A stretch of 64,000 nt of DNA from Heterodera schachtii (taxonomy: Eukaryota > Nematoda > Chromadorea > Rhabditida > Heteroderidae): NCBI GenBank assembly GCA_023374025.1, contig SIJG01000091.1, positions 195,994 to 259,993 on the forward strand, read 5' to 3'. Shown here in pieces: positions 36,412 to 48,405 of this stretch. Numbering within the stretch: the first letter of the stretch is position 1; every line of letters begins with the position of its first letter. The notes below the pieces were generated by a model. It had not been told where the DNA came from, did not search any database, and saw only the letters and a list, made by a program, of their open reading frames with translations. Position numbers and translations under genes: made by a program.

Positions 36412-37197
36412 CCTGACATTGCGGCCGCGACATTTGCGGCCCGGCATTTGCGGCCCACAGCCAAAAACGACATTGCGGCCGACATTTGCGCCTCGGACAT
36501 TTGCGGTCCGACATTTGCGGCCACCAGCCATAAAAGACATTAGCGGCCCAACTTTTTCGATCCCAACCAAAATATAACCCTCAGAAACTTCTTATCCATC
36601 GAAGTTAAGCAAATTTTTATGCTCTTTCTGATAAGCCGAATCAAATTAGTCAAAATTTCCTAACCACCACCCCAGTAGAGGAGGAAAAGAATATCAGCCA
36701 AACAAATCCCGCCCATTTGAATTGGATCAAGAAGCGAACTGAAAAATACAAAGAAAAACGTGGAAAGTATCAGCAGATCGATCAAAAATTTTGCGCTACG
36801 AAGTGCTAGGAAATCTGGATATATTCTCTCTTGGCCTCTGTAAGGGTTCGTACACTGACTAGCTTCTTTCCAGCTCTGATGGGTTTTGAACAAGCCCAGT
36901 TTTTGAAAAAGAATTACTAGATTGAAAGCTCGGCGTAAATTTGAAGAGAAAAAAAAATGAGTTTTTGGTAATGATCCATATTTTGGCTGTGACCGCAAAT
37001 GTCGGGCCGCAAATGTCCGAAAATAGCCCTTAAGAATGGGCCGCAAATGTCCGAGACGCAAATGTCGTCCCGCAAAAGACGGACCGCAAATGTCGTTTTT
37101 TGGCTGGGGCCGCAAATGTCGGGCCGCTAATGTCGGGCCGCAAATGTCGGGCCGCAAATGTCGCGGCCGCAAAAGTCGGACCGCAAATGTCGGGACA
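36412..37197. mobile_element. Foldback element with tandem-repeat arms
   Basis: The left arm (36412-36545) is a run of GACATTTGCGGCC words. The right arm (about 36985-37197) is a run of the complement, GGCCGCAAATGTC. Longer blocks also pair (AGCCAAAAACGACATTGCGG with its complement). The 440-bp middle has open frames on both strands (minus 36660-36960 hydrophobic; plus about 36660-36810 charged), and neither is recognised. Confidence 0.7.
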
Positions 37198-37327
37198 CGC
37201 TTTTCCCACCCAAACAGCCTTTGCTACCGATCAGGCTAATTTTTTTTTTCAAGCATGGTCATTGCTTTGCAAAATTGCCAAGCTTTCCAAGTGAAATTAG
37301 AAGTTTTTTCTTTCCAATTAGCTTTAC

Positions 37328-38111
37328 CTCTCCTCCAATTGTACCGTCGAAATGCCGACGCATTGCGTCGCGGCAATAAATGTGCCGATTCTTTCCCTCG
37401 GCTGTGCCACTTTCGCTGCTTCTGCTGTTGCTGCCTCCTCTGCTTGCCGATCGGCTTCTCCTTCTCCGTTGGCATAGCCACTGCTTTTCCCGTCCAAAAA
37501 TGCTTCAAGTCGCGTCGCAAACGTAAAAAACAAATTAAGCAACTGCGAAGGGGCTTCACTTTTTGGCACGAATTTGGCCATATACTGCAATAGTTTGGCA
37601 CTCTGTGCCATATTTCCGCCCGTTAGCTCTCCGATTTCTGCTTCAAAACTGTTTCTTTCATTGCCTCGGCATTCAAAGTGTTTGTCATTGCCATTGGCGC
37701 CCTTTTTTTTCTTCACTAATCGTTTTATGGCCAAATCGTACAGTTTTTCCAACATTTTGTGCGCTCCATCAAAACCAATTTCAACTTGGTGTACTTGGCC
37801 AATTTTAACGAAAATTGCGCCAAAATTTCGCGCAATTACCGTAATTAAATTGAACAAATGTTCATTTCTCTGTAATTTTTCTTCTAAATTTTGTCGGATA
37901 TTTGTCAATGCTCCCATAAATTCGTCAACTTTCATTGTTTTTTCCTTCAATTGTTTTAGCATTGGAAATATTTTTATGAATTTTTCGCTCATTTGTAACG
38001 CAAATTGAAATTCCGCACTTTCCAAATATTCTGCCAATTGCTTTTCCTTGCTCTTCTTCTGATCAATTCTTTGTAATTTCTTATTTATTTTGTCCATTTG
38101 TTCGATGACGA
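37328..38111 (-). CDS. Long exon of a helical, Lys/Gln-rich protein, function unknown
   Basis: This 784-nt exon has an AG acceptor at 38112-38113 and a GT donor at 37326-37327. It is open throughout and codes about 260 residues starting VIEQMDKINKKLQRIDQ. The N-terminal third looks coiled coil or helical; the C-terminal part has an Ala/Glu-rich stretch (EEAATAEAAKVAQ). Composition is like that of the exons at 39536-40120 and 32345-34695, so these may be one gene or tandem paralogues. The flanking exons were not identified with confidence. An ATG at 38095-38097 could also be a start. Family not recognised. Confidence 0.55.
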
Positions 38112-38499
38112 CTTAAAAATGGGGAAAAAGTAATAAATGGAAAATTCAGGATGAGCTAATTAGCAGGTGACCGATCAGCAGCAGATTTTTGTGTCTAATT
38201 AGTGTCAAAAGTTTCGTTTTGGTTTTGCCGAGGTTTTTAAAGATAATTAAACATTTTATTAAAAATTAAATGACAAAATGATAAAAAGAAAGAAAGAAAA
38301 ATTAAAAGGTGATTTAAAATTTTAAATAAATAAATAAGTCATAGTAAAAAATTAAATTTGGCAATAAATATGTTAACATTTTAAATACTTTTGTTATTTT
38401 TTAAAAAACGTTGCCAAAATAGATTTAAAAAATTATCACATATTTAAAATGAAACAATTTTAAATTATTTTTATTGAAAATCTAAATGAATAACGTAAA

Positions 38500-39090
38500 T
38501 CAACTTCTTTTTTTTTTAAATTTCGGGCTTTTTAGGATTATCCCGCTGGGTCGCGTCCCGCAAAAAATTTTGAGTTCCAATCCCGCAGCGGAATCCGCAA
38601 ATTTGAAATTTCCATGTTCTACTTCACCCCGCCCCCCTCCGGAAAATGCCCATAAATTTCCGTGTCCGTCTACTGCTCTCCCAATATTAATTATACCCCT
38701 TAATGGGCTCCAGTCAATTTGGATGGCATCATCGTAATGGGCGTACACATTGCCTTTTACGGCATTTCCCGCCGCCGCTGTGCCATCCCCAAAATTGTCG
38801 GCTATAATTTGCTCATATTCGCTCAGCTCAGTTTCAGCCAACATTGTGTAATGAGCTGCGTTAAGTTTGTCAAAATATTCTATGTTCCGCCCGGCAGTAG
38901 AGCACTTTTTGCATCAAATTGCGTGCCAAAATCATCCGATCCGATTGTTGGCAATAGTTTTCAAAACTGGCAAAAAACTCCTCGCTCAGTGGGATTGCTT
39001 GTCATTTCCGGCAAAAAAAAGTACCACTTGAAATGCTGTAATGCCACTCATTTCAATGCTTAGACCTTTGAGAAGCAAAAGTTTCCCTAA
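38500..39090 (-). pseudogene. Frameshifted coding stretch, function unknown
   Basis: Protein-like segments follow each other in three different frames without room for introns: FKWYFFLPEMTSNP, then IPLSEEFFASFENYCQQSDR, then EYFDKLNAAHYTMLAETE and onward through NVYAHYDDAIQIDWSPLRG. The last frame is open for over 110 codons. This is best read as a decayed gene or exon, or as base-calling errors. It may be the missing 3' part of the secreted-protein gene next to it. Confidence 0.5.
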
Positions 39091-39146
39091 AAAATGGAAA
39101 ATTGCTGACACAATTTTCAAATTAAGCCCCCCCCCCCCCGCATTTA

Positions 39147-39321
39147 TTGGGGTCTGGACAATACATCAGTGAAGGACAATCAGTCAATAATTGACATTTG
39201 TCAATGGACAATTCGTCAGCAAATTTTCTTTTTTTTGAGCTATCATCGAAAATCTAGCGATTGATCGCTTAAAAAAATCGGATACTGACAGATTGTCCAC
39301 TGACGGATTGTCCAGAGCCCT
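39147..39321. mobile_element. Short element of 'CTGACGGATTGTCC' words
   Basis: TCTGGACAAT at the left and ATTGTCCAGA at the right are inverted. ACTGACGGATTGTCC words fill it. A related word cluster is at 47330-47490. Confidence 0.5.
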
Positions 39322-39535
39322 TTATTTGCCGCCCCACCCCGGCATACGAATATTTTGCTGGCGATGCTCCGCTGTTTCTTTTGAATGCGCTTTCAGCAAA
39401 ATTCGTTCCCTTAATTCTCCATGAATTCGTTCCATCACAGTAATTATGCCAAAATTTGGGACACTTAAAATTAAATTTTAATGGAATTAGCTAAAAATGT
39501 GCCCAAATTAAAGTTAAAATTTTAATCCGGAAAAC

Positions 39536-40723
39536 CCAAAGAACGCGGCAAATGCCGCGTTTCTCCGGCAAAATGGAAATTCTTTCCATTATGCCTGAAT
39601 TTCCCTTCTGATTAGCCAATGAATTAATTTGCCTGTCTTCTAAGTGTTTCCAATTGCCACCGGCACATTCGAACGCCTTCAACAGTTGGCCAATGCAATT
39701 GCCGCCCTCGCACTTTGACGTGGCGCCCATTTGGGCGCCCAAAATGGCACCAAATGAGAACAGCAATTGCAAAAATTGGCACTTTTGCTCTGACGACTTT
39801 TCCACCGCTTTAAACACTTGGCCAAGTGTTTTCATTTGCCTAACGGACATTTTGAAATGCGAACTGATGGCACTGCCCAAATCGGTGCCATTGATTTGGT
39901 CATTTGCCAGCGGTTGGCACAAATATTTGCCCTCAAAAAGGTCGTAAATGACAATAAGATCCGCCGCGATATTGCTAATCCATTGCTGTAGCCGTTGTAA
40001 TTGTTCTTTGATTTGCTGTTGATGATCCGCGGCGGAATTGGGCACCAAAGATTCTCCGCCGAACAATGCTAAGCCGTCGATGAACGCGTTGAACAAGTCG
40101 GACGTGGACTTCTGCTGCTGCTGAAATTGTAATTTGGCCTTTCATCATTTGCTCTTCACTTTTAATTAGTGCCAAAAGTCATTTCATCGGACGACTCCGC
40201 TCCGCCCTTTTTCAACAGTTCACCTTGTGCTGTCCGAGAGTCTCGGTCTTGAGTCTCGACTTGAGTTTTGTTTTTTCGTCACGGTATCGGGTTTTCAGGT
40301 TTCGAGATTCACGCCCGAGTTTTTACACCATTAATGATAGGCAGGGATCATTTTTTTATGTAAATATTTTTTTCCTGGATTCTCATAGCCTAATTAGTAG
40401 GAAAAATACTTCTTTTTTTTTTGTGTTTGCGAACAAAAATCGGGCCTTTTATTTACATAGTTTGGGATTTTTCTACATGTTACATATGTACATATTTTCT
40501 TACATATTTCGCACTTTTTCACATTTTTTGTATATATTTTGCAATTTTTAGGATTTTTAAGGAAATTTTTATTAAATGCCCCAAAAAATCCAAAATTTGG
40601 CAATTTTTCGTAAATATTTTCAGAATTTTTGAAAACTTAGAAAAAAAGCATGTGAAAAAATAAAAATTTTTTTGCAAAAAGTACCCTTAAAACATCGATT
40701 TTTTCCAAAAAAAGAGATACCAA

Positions 40724-40754
<31 letters not shown>

Positions 40755-41406
40755 AAGTACGAAAAGGTGATTCTAACCCTATTTAGGTTATTTTTTTGGC
40801 ATTTTGTGCCTATTTCACCCTTTAAGAAGAAATTTTTTCCAAAAAAAGAAACATTTTAAAAATTTTATTTACATATTTTAGTACATATTTGGTGGTTTTT
40901 GTACACATTTCATACATATTTTAGCATTTTTTATACATATTTTATTTACATATTTCGTGATTTTTCTTACATAAAAAATGATCCCTGATGATAGACTTTT
41001 GAAAAAAATATTTTATTTAAATGAATTTTAAAGATTTTTAGCCTTTTTGAAAGGTAAATTGATTTATGTAAATTTTTTGTAATAACTAATTGCATTTCAA
41101 TACTAATCGCCAAATATGGCTGATTTTACATTGGCATATGACCAGGGTTGGCACCTCAAATGAGAAGGGGGGGGGGGAGGGTGGCAAGTCGGCACAACCC
41201 TTCGCGCACAACGCGACACTTTCTTTTGCCCTTTGGCAAAATGATTCAGAAAAAACAAAAACAAAATGCCAAATATAAAAAAAAATGCTTACATTCTGCG
41301 CAACGCAAATGGAAGAAGAAAAGATGAACAAAACATAGAAACAGAACACAACAGCAGCAGAACATTTGTTTAAATGAAAGTAATCATTGGCGAAATTTTT
41401 GTTCAT
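39536..41406 (-). CDS. Secreted helical protein, function unknown (3' end unclear)
   Basis: Exon 1 (41293-41406) codes 38 residues with a signal peptide (basic-polar start, then AAVVFCFYVLFIFSSSICVA). A 1.2-kb intron that holds a 646-bp transposon follows. Exon 2 (39536-40120) joins in phase 0 and adds 195 residues, starting QQQKSTSDLFNAFIDGLALF and rich in predicted helix, with a hydrophobic patch (LLFSFGAILGAQMGA) and several cysteines in its last third. A further exon at about 39340-39463 is open in two frames; the canonical donor selects CPKFWHNYCDG, but the other frame (MERIHGELRERILLK) looks more protein-like, so the 3' end may be damaged. Secretion makes it a candidate effector or extracellular protein. 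Family not recognised. Confidence 0.6.
40342..40987. mobile_element. 646-bp hAT-like element of 'TTTACATATTT' words
   Basis: CAGGGATCATTTTTTTATGT at the left matches the inverted right end with one base length difference. The flanks ATGATAGG and ATGATAGA form an 8-bp duplication with one mismatch. The interior repeats TACATATTTT/TAGTACATA words. It lies in the first intron of the secreted-protein gene. Confidence 0.7.
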
Positions 41407-41927
41407 TTTGGATTTGTTAAAAAATAATAAAAATAATTTTTTTATTACTCGTTTTGGTGACTTTTGGTTAGTTTTTATGCAAATGAAGATAGTTTGGTAA
41501 TTTATGAAGCAAATTGCAGCCAAATGTTTCTTTTTTTATGAATGAATTCTGAAAAAAAATGCTCAGTTGAAAATATTAAAATTAATATTTAATTGATTAA
41601 TCGCTCTTTTTTATTAAAAATCTCTTTAAATGTGATTAGTAATAAATTAAATAGCATTTGTAGGTGGAGAACTCCCCCACTTATATGTATGTACGCGCAT
41701 AAATCTCATATTAATGATTTAAAATTATAAAATTTTCACGCTGGTCTCCTTTTATTCACATGATGTAGGGCTTGTAATTTTACATGGATATAATTCGTAA
41801 TATAGCCATAAAATACGGATCGAAAATCGCGAAATACTGACATAAAAGTTTTCCAAATTGAGGGATAAATTTAAAAAAAACTTATTTATTAAATTTTAGT
41901 AAAAATATATTTTTTTTTATTTATTAT

Positions 41928-42500
41928 GAGCAGTGAACGGATTTATATGTGCCAAAAAATCCACAAAATATGTGCTAAAAACCCCAAAAAAGGCCAAAAT
42001 ATACGCTAAAAAAATTTAAAAAAACTGCTCCAAAAATAAGTAAATTTCTCAAAAAAATCTCATTTTTTATTTATTTCGCTAGCACAATTGTAAATCAAAC
42101 TCATTTCAATGCTTTTTTACGTAAATCTTTTTCTCGCTCTCTAAGATTTACTTATTTTTCGGATTTTCTTCGCTAAAATTCAAACTTTACCTTAAAAGTA
42201 AAAAAAGTAATGAAAAACTCAAAAAAAAAAATTGAACATTTTTGTGGTCATTTTGCCAAGAATTTTATTGCCAACAAAGGAACTTTTGTAAAAAAAAAAA
42301 TTCAAATTTTATCAAAAAATCGCTAAAATATGTGTCAAAAATGGTCAAATCCCCGAAATATGTTTTTTTTTAATGTGCTAAAAACTCGCTCTGATTGAAA
42401 GGAAAACAGGTAAAAATGCTATTTTTGAGCTTTTCATGCGATTGATTGCATATTCGCAAAAAAAAAAAACATGTAAAAATTATAAATCCGTTCTCTGCTG
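41928..42500. mobile_element. Element with AGCAGTGAACGGATTTAT inverted ends
   Basis: Left GAGCAGTGAACGGATTTAT and right ATAAATCCGTTCTCTGCTG are inverted copies. Words of the type ATGTGCTAAAAA recur. No clear target duplication. It lies in the spacer before the receptor gene. Confidence 0.6.
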
Positions 42501-42556
42501 ATTAATGTATATTTTTGGCGTTTCATTTTAAAAATAGTTTAAAAAATAATTGAGTA

Positions 42557-44917
42557 TCAGAAGCGATTCAATTGGATGGATTGGTGATTGTTCGGTTGGC
42601 TTGAAATGGCATTGTTCCTTTGCTGATTGGCATTTCCCACATGGATAATCACTCCAGTGGGTTGGACAGCTATAAAAAGAAAATTTAAATATCTCTAAAT
42701 TATCATTGTTAAAATTTAATTATATTCGAATTTTTTAAATATTTAATTGACTCCTAAAATAAATTACCATTTTTGTGGCCCAAGAAGCGTTCAATTAAAG
42801 TGCGCAATTCCTTTTTAAACACTTTGCGATATTCAGTGCTTAAATTGTTATTTTAAATTGTAAAATTAAAAAATATATTTCTCTATATATAAATGATTGG
42901 CACCACTAATGAAATATATTTATTAATAATAATGGATAATTAATTAACTACCAATAATCAATTAGTTTGCTAATGATAATAACCTGTTAAAATAAAGGAC
43001 GACCGCATTTGAACCGGCGCCAGCATTCAACAGAATGCCAGCAATAAAGCCGACTTGCCATATACGAATTGGTGACCTTTGAAAATGGTCAATTATAGTG
43101 ATGTTCGAGATCAAAAATTTCCCTTACTTAAATCGAGAGTGATACTCTTGACCTCATTAATAAATAAATATCGAATTTTTAATTACTAAAAATCCAAAAA
43201 ACCCGAAAAAAATAATTGAAAAATAGACATGAAGTGAGTTCGTTTTTGCTAACAAATTCTTGAAACAGATAAAATATGTTGTTTCAAATAATTTATATTA
43301 ATTTTAATAGGAAAGTTAAAATATTTTAAATTTAAATTTAAAATTAAAAAATACCCCAAAATGGAGCCAAATGCGTACAGTAACTGGTACATGGCCAAAG
43401 TGATCAAATATCCGCCAATGCTAATGCACAAAATGATGATCATTGACCGTAACAGGCGTGTGTTCGTCTGTTGGGTTACTGTAAATTGGTTTGTTTTATA
43501 TTTAAATTATAGCAAAATGCCAAAATTTACCGCCATTTTTGCTTCGGATGAGCACAAAAATGGCTACATAACAGCAGGTGCTACACAATAATACAATAAA
43601 TGCTCCGCCAAAGAAGATGTAACCGATAGGGCCCAGCAAAGTTTCGGCCACGACACCGGTGGTTGGACTAAAATAAATTTGAAATTTAATATCACTGTAA
43701 GAGTTCGACATTTAAAAAAAGCTTTGACCTGGACCTAGGCCTGGATTTCCATATTGGTTGTGTATCTCTAGAACAAAATTCAGGTCACAGGAAATCCCAA
43801 ACTCGTCATGGCCTTGGATTTTTTTTTTGAAAAGTTTGTTTCAAAGCAACCCAAAGGTTTAAAAATTCATTTAATATTTAGGAATATTTAAAATATTTAT
43901 GATGTTAAAAAATATTTTAAATAGAATTAATCATTTTTTGATAAAATTGAAACAAAAATTGCTCAATTGAATATAAAAATGCTTAAATATTATCCAGGAA
44001 ATCCAGATTTTTCGTGCCTAACCTGGACCTGGCTGGACAAAATCCATGAAAATCCATGTCCAGGAAAAACCCAGGCCTGGCTTCAAAGTACAGGTTGAAT
44101 TCAATTATTTTTATTACTAATATTTTAATTGCGCCATACCTTCCCGCATTTTCGAATGCATATGCAATCACACAATACTGAATAAATGTTGCGTAAATTG
44201 TGCAAATAAACAGGTGGCCAAGCAAATATGGGAATTTGTATTTGATGAAAATGGCATTATGACTGGAATTAAAAAAAATAAGAAAATTAAAATTTTATAT
44301 TTATATTTGTATGACAGTTCTATAAATTATTTATTCAATAAAAATGCATTAACACACTTAAATGGCGAAATGACGGCAAAAAGTCGATCAAAAGCAGCAC
44401 AAAACATTGCCATTAAGCCGCAATTTAAAGCAAAAATCATTGGCTAAAAATTGGAAAATTTAAAATTAAATTTGAAAAATGCAAAATTTACCGTCATAAA
44501 AAAGTCTGCAGTAAGCAGACTGACAAAATTTATGCCCGAAATGACAACAGCCAAGAAAAAAGTGTGCCCAGTTTGGTGGACCAATTCACAAAGACAAATC
44601 AGTGCCATCAGAAAATTGGCGGAGCCACGGAGGGAACTGAAAAATGGGAAAATAATTCAAAATGAAATTTAAATTTTAAAAAGGGTTTAAGTTTAAAAAT
44701 GCCATGGCATTTACTTGGATTTGACTGTGACCACCAAAACTGTGCCGTTCAACACAATGCCAACTAAAACAACCAAATACAGCGCAACGGCCGGCACAAT
44801 CAAATCGGCGGACGGACCGGCAGAACGGTAGTCCAAATAAAGCTTAATTAACTTTTTTCATTTAATTAATTAATTGTTTTTTACCGGATTATTCGAGCTG
44901 GTGTTAATTGAGGCCAT
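42557..44917 (-). CDS. 7TM chemoreceptor-type GPCR (Srsx-like), 350 aa
   Basis: Ten exons join in frame: 44885-44917, 44715-44842, 44492-44636, 44358-44443, 44140-44262, 43531-43667, 43355-43478, 42984-43076, 42768-42838, 42557-42669. The protein starts MASINTSSNNP, with an N-glycosylation site. It has seven hydrophobic segments: LIVPAVALYLVVLVGIVLN; NFLMALICLCELV; a third ending FDRLFAVISPF (DRY-like, here DRL); FPYLLGHLFICTIYATF; GYIFFGGAFIVLLC; SMIIILCISIGGYLI; and GFIAGILLNAGAGSNAVVLY. Then come STEYRKVFKKEL and a polar Gln/Asn-rich tail. This is the layout of the nematode serpentine Srsx family (rhodopsin-like), plausibly a neuronal or chemosensory receptor. The ligand cannot be inferred. 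The intron 43668-44139 holds a 'CCAGGAAAA' repeat. Confidence 0.88.
43720..44095. repeat. Copy of the 'CCAGGAAAA' repeat
   Basis: Two blocks of GACCTGGACCTAGGCCTGG/CCAGG words at the ends of an intron of the receptor gene, in opposite orientation, so the intron can fold back. Confidence 0.6.
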
Positions 44918-46389
44918 GATTTAGTAAATAGCGGCAATTTTAACTTTCTAAACCAATTTTATTTATAAATTTTAAGTTTAAAAATTGCGTAACTTCTAAC
45001 ATTTTACAATAATTTCTCTTTTATTAAGTAATAAATAATTATCAAGAATTCAAATTATCAAAAAAATGAATAATAACTGTACAAATGCCATGAGAATATT
45101 TGTTTAATTAATATAATTTGCATGAAATTCGCAATTTTAAATGCCATGAGAGAATGTTAGATTGTGAAAATTCAATTTAAATATTATTTGATAAAAATTT
45201 GAAATTGCAACTTCCGTGGGAGTGTAATCTGTTTCTGCTGTAACAATTTAATTAATAAAGAACGGCTTTTAAGCATTTTGCTTAGCTTAATTGATAATTT
45301 TAGTGGGCCTAAAGCTAAACTTACAGAAAAAAAAATCTCGAAACCGATTTGAAAAAGCAAACAAAATTATGCCGAAGGTGTTATTGGCGACGTTCGGGAA
45401 TGCCGTACGATAGCTCTTAGATTGCTCTATTAGCTTGAAAAATTTCAGAAAGTTTCATTTAGTTTTCTGAAAATTCTGACCAAAAATGTTAAAAAATAGG
45501 TATAGAGATTTCGCATTTTTATTTAATTAAATAAAGATTAAATTCCTTTTTTACACTTATGAGACATTAATTAAATTAGAATAAAAATTGGATTATTTTT
45601 TGGTTGGCAATTTAATTTTAAAAAAAATAAAATTATTTCTCAATCCAAAGCTAAATATGTATATAGCCAAATATCTCAATAATAATAATAATAATTTGTT
45701 GTGAGTGGGAAAATTTGACAGTTTTGCCATTTAACGAAGGGAAAATTGTGAGAAAATTAGCCATAAATAGAAAACATTACTATGAAGATTGTAAAAAATG
45801 TTTATAGGCGGCCAAAATTTGTTGTCACGAAAAAAATCTTGCCGATAAAATAAGCAAAAATTAATTAAAATAGAAAATTGGTTGGATGACGTTTATACAA
45901 TAAAAACATCGTATTTAGCCGGTATTCAATGAAAATTAATTGGGACCATTGAATACGGTTATAATGTACTGTACAGAAAATGATTATCGGATTTAAATGG
46001 ACTTCCATTTTTTTTTTGCACATTTATTTCGGCCTAAAAACCACGTAAAGCATCTAAATATTCAAATTTTTGGAAAATTTCAACCAAGGCCATGTTTTAA
46101 AACAATTAAAATTATTAATTGAATTTGAAAATATTTTCCTAAAGAACAATTTGAAAATTTGACTTTTAAATTTAATTATGAAATTATTCAACGATTGTTA
46201 AGGTCAGTTCCGTCCCAGCCAAGTTTAGAGAATTGACCAGGTAAACTGTTAAATGAGATAAAGCACAGACAACTAATAAAGACTAAATATTGAATTTATA
46301 AGGCATAAATTAGGATAGGACAGACAATTTAATCAAATATTATTAATTGTCCTGAAATCTTTTTTTTTAATGAATAATTCCGAAAATTT

Positions 46390-46706
46390 CGGACTCCGTC
46401 AGTTGGGCCCCGACACGTTTGGGCCCCGGACTATAACTTTTTTTTCTTTGTCAACCAAATCCAACATTGTTGGTAATCCTTCGATAGCACATTATACATA
46501 TATCCTCTATTAGCCTACAAAATTTCGAAAATTTTCGTTAAGGTTCAAAAAAGTTATGGTCGAAAATGACTAAAAACCTGGTTTCCGATATACTTTTAGA
46601 CATTAGTTTGTTCAAAATTTACGAAATTTTTTAGAATTTTGGTGGCTAATAGAGTCCAAAAACATGGCTGGGGCCCAAATGTGCGGGGCCCAACTGAAGT
46701 AAACCC
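46390..46706. mobile_element. 317-bp palindromic element, 8-bp duplication
   Basis: CAGTTGGGCCCCG...CGTTTGGGCCCC at the left is inverted at the right (GGGCCCAAATGTGCGGGGCC). The element is flanked by perfect 8-bp repeats GAAAATTT (46382-46389 and 46707-46714). Confidence 0.7.
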
Positions 46707-47329
46707 GAAAATTTAGCTTTTAAATTTAATTATAAATTTAAAAAGCTTCCTTTTATCTCCTTTGTAATTAAATGCATATTAATAAATTTAATAATTGTTT
46801 ATATAAAAATAAGGAATTTACGCATTGACATAAAACAAAATAAAAATTTAATTTCAAAAATTAACGAAAAAAGCCGAATTTTAAAAAAATTCACACATTT
46901 TCAATTATCTGACCACAAAACACAACGGAATCGGTACGGCACAAGTACCCAACTTTCACAAACATTTTCCATTTAATTTCAAATTTTCTTTGATAAAATA
47001 TTCATTTTACGACAAAATGCCAAGTCTCCTTAAAAATTCCCATACGAAAATTTTAGCTTCAAAAGGCAAATAAATTCAAATTATTTTGCCATATTTTGTG
47101 GGAAAAATCAGTACAAAATACAAATGATGAATTCCGCGCCTGAAAACTATGGGAACGCGGGAATTTAAAAAGTTTCGGGCTTTAAGGCTGATGGGATGAT
47201 GCAATAACTTTATCCTCATCCTGAAGTGTGTCGTAATGCTACATGGAATGTCAAATTTTTTCTTCGAGATATACTTAAATGCTCAAAACATAGTTTGACA
47301 ATTATACCCAATGCTGCAACCTAGAGACT

Positions 47330-47490
47330 GTGTAAATAATGGGAATCCCATTTTGTCTATTACTGACGGATCGTACACTGACGGATTGTCTATTTTCGGA
47401 TTGTCTTTGACTGATTGTCCATCACTGACGGATTGCCTACTTTCGGGTTGTCCACTGACGGAATGTCTATTGACAGACAAATACATGCGC
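47330..47490. repeat. Degenerate tandem of 'CACTGACGGATTGTC'
   Basis: About six imperfect copies. The same word fills the element at 39147-39321. Confidence 0.6.
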
Positions 47491-47744
47491 ATTTTTATCG
47501 TGACTGAAAAAATGTTTGAATTTTGTATTTATCATTGCAATACCAAATTTGAAATTTGGTGGAAAATCGTTAAAATTAAGAAAAATCACGCAATGTTCAT
47601 TAAAAAATTTCCATTTCATTAATCAAATGAAAAAATGTAAGAATGCCAAAATTCATTCAATGCGCTAAAATTAAATATAAAAAAGAATTAAATATAAAAT
47701 AAATATTTAGCTCAATAAAAAATATTCCATTTCTTATGAATAGG

Positions 47745-48060
47745 GATGCGATTTGTAGGCAAATGCCAAAAATTTCTGCGCACTTAATACGCACAGATAA
47801 GCACGAAAAACGCATTTTCCGCTTGGTTTGGGGTGTCTACGATGACTTTTATAATGCCTATTTTTGCCTATTTCGGGGTTTTTGTGCATAATGTGCCTAT
47901 TTTAGGATTTTTGAAAAAATCCTTAACAAAAATGCAATAAAAACGAAAAACACACCCCCTAAGAAATGACCCAAAAAATTTCAGAAAATACACCCCCTAA
48001 GAATTGAAAAAATTTCAAAAAAAAATTCCAAAATTAATTTTATTTTTTCTCAATAAAAAT
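47745..48060. mobile_element. Element remnant with TAGGGATGCGATT left end
   Basis: The left end is like other TAGGGAT ends. It contains the shared core in inverted orientation (ACACCCCCTAAGAA twice). No right end was found, so it is truncated or its end has diverged. Confidence 0.45.
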
Positions 48061-48405
48061 TTTTGTTTTAAAAATTTGTCCTTATCTGGAAAAACTTTAA
48101 ATTATTTAATAATTTCATTTACAATTAAATATTTAAATTTTTACGTGTTTTAATACCTATAACAGCTAGTATTACTCTCCAATTTTCTGGGACACTATTC
48201 GGTGCTTTGTGGGCGGGGGGGGGGGGGGGGTATGATCAAGCTCTTAGCCGGTACTTCACAAACTCAACATCCAATTCAATTTTGTCAGCTTCCTGTCAGA
48301 ACGCAAAAAAAAAATTGTTATATCTTTTTCATATTTTATGTTCTTTTTTCATAAAAGTTTTATTTATTTATTTTTTCACTCAATTAAAAGCCCAAAAGTT
48401 ATTCC

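Larger units (their letters stand above)
44918..48405. other. Gene-free, transposon-rich spacer
   Basis: No coding region seen. It holds a palindromic element (46390-46706), a cluster of CTGACGGATTGTC words (47330-47490) and an element remnant (47745-48060). Promoter elements of the receptor gene may lie just above 44917. Confidence 0.5.

Noticed and set aside
36660..36960. Hydrophobic minus-strand frame as a receptor exon
   Set aside because: It lies in the middle of a foldback element, and the other strand has an equally plausible charged frame; no splice support.
36412..37197. CRISPR-like spaced repeats
   Set aside because: Units are irregular, in inverted arms and within a eukaryotic locus; a foldback transposon explains them.
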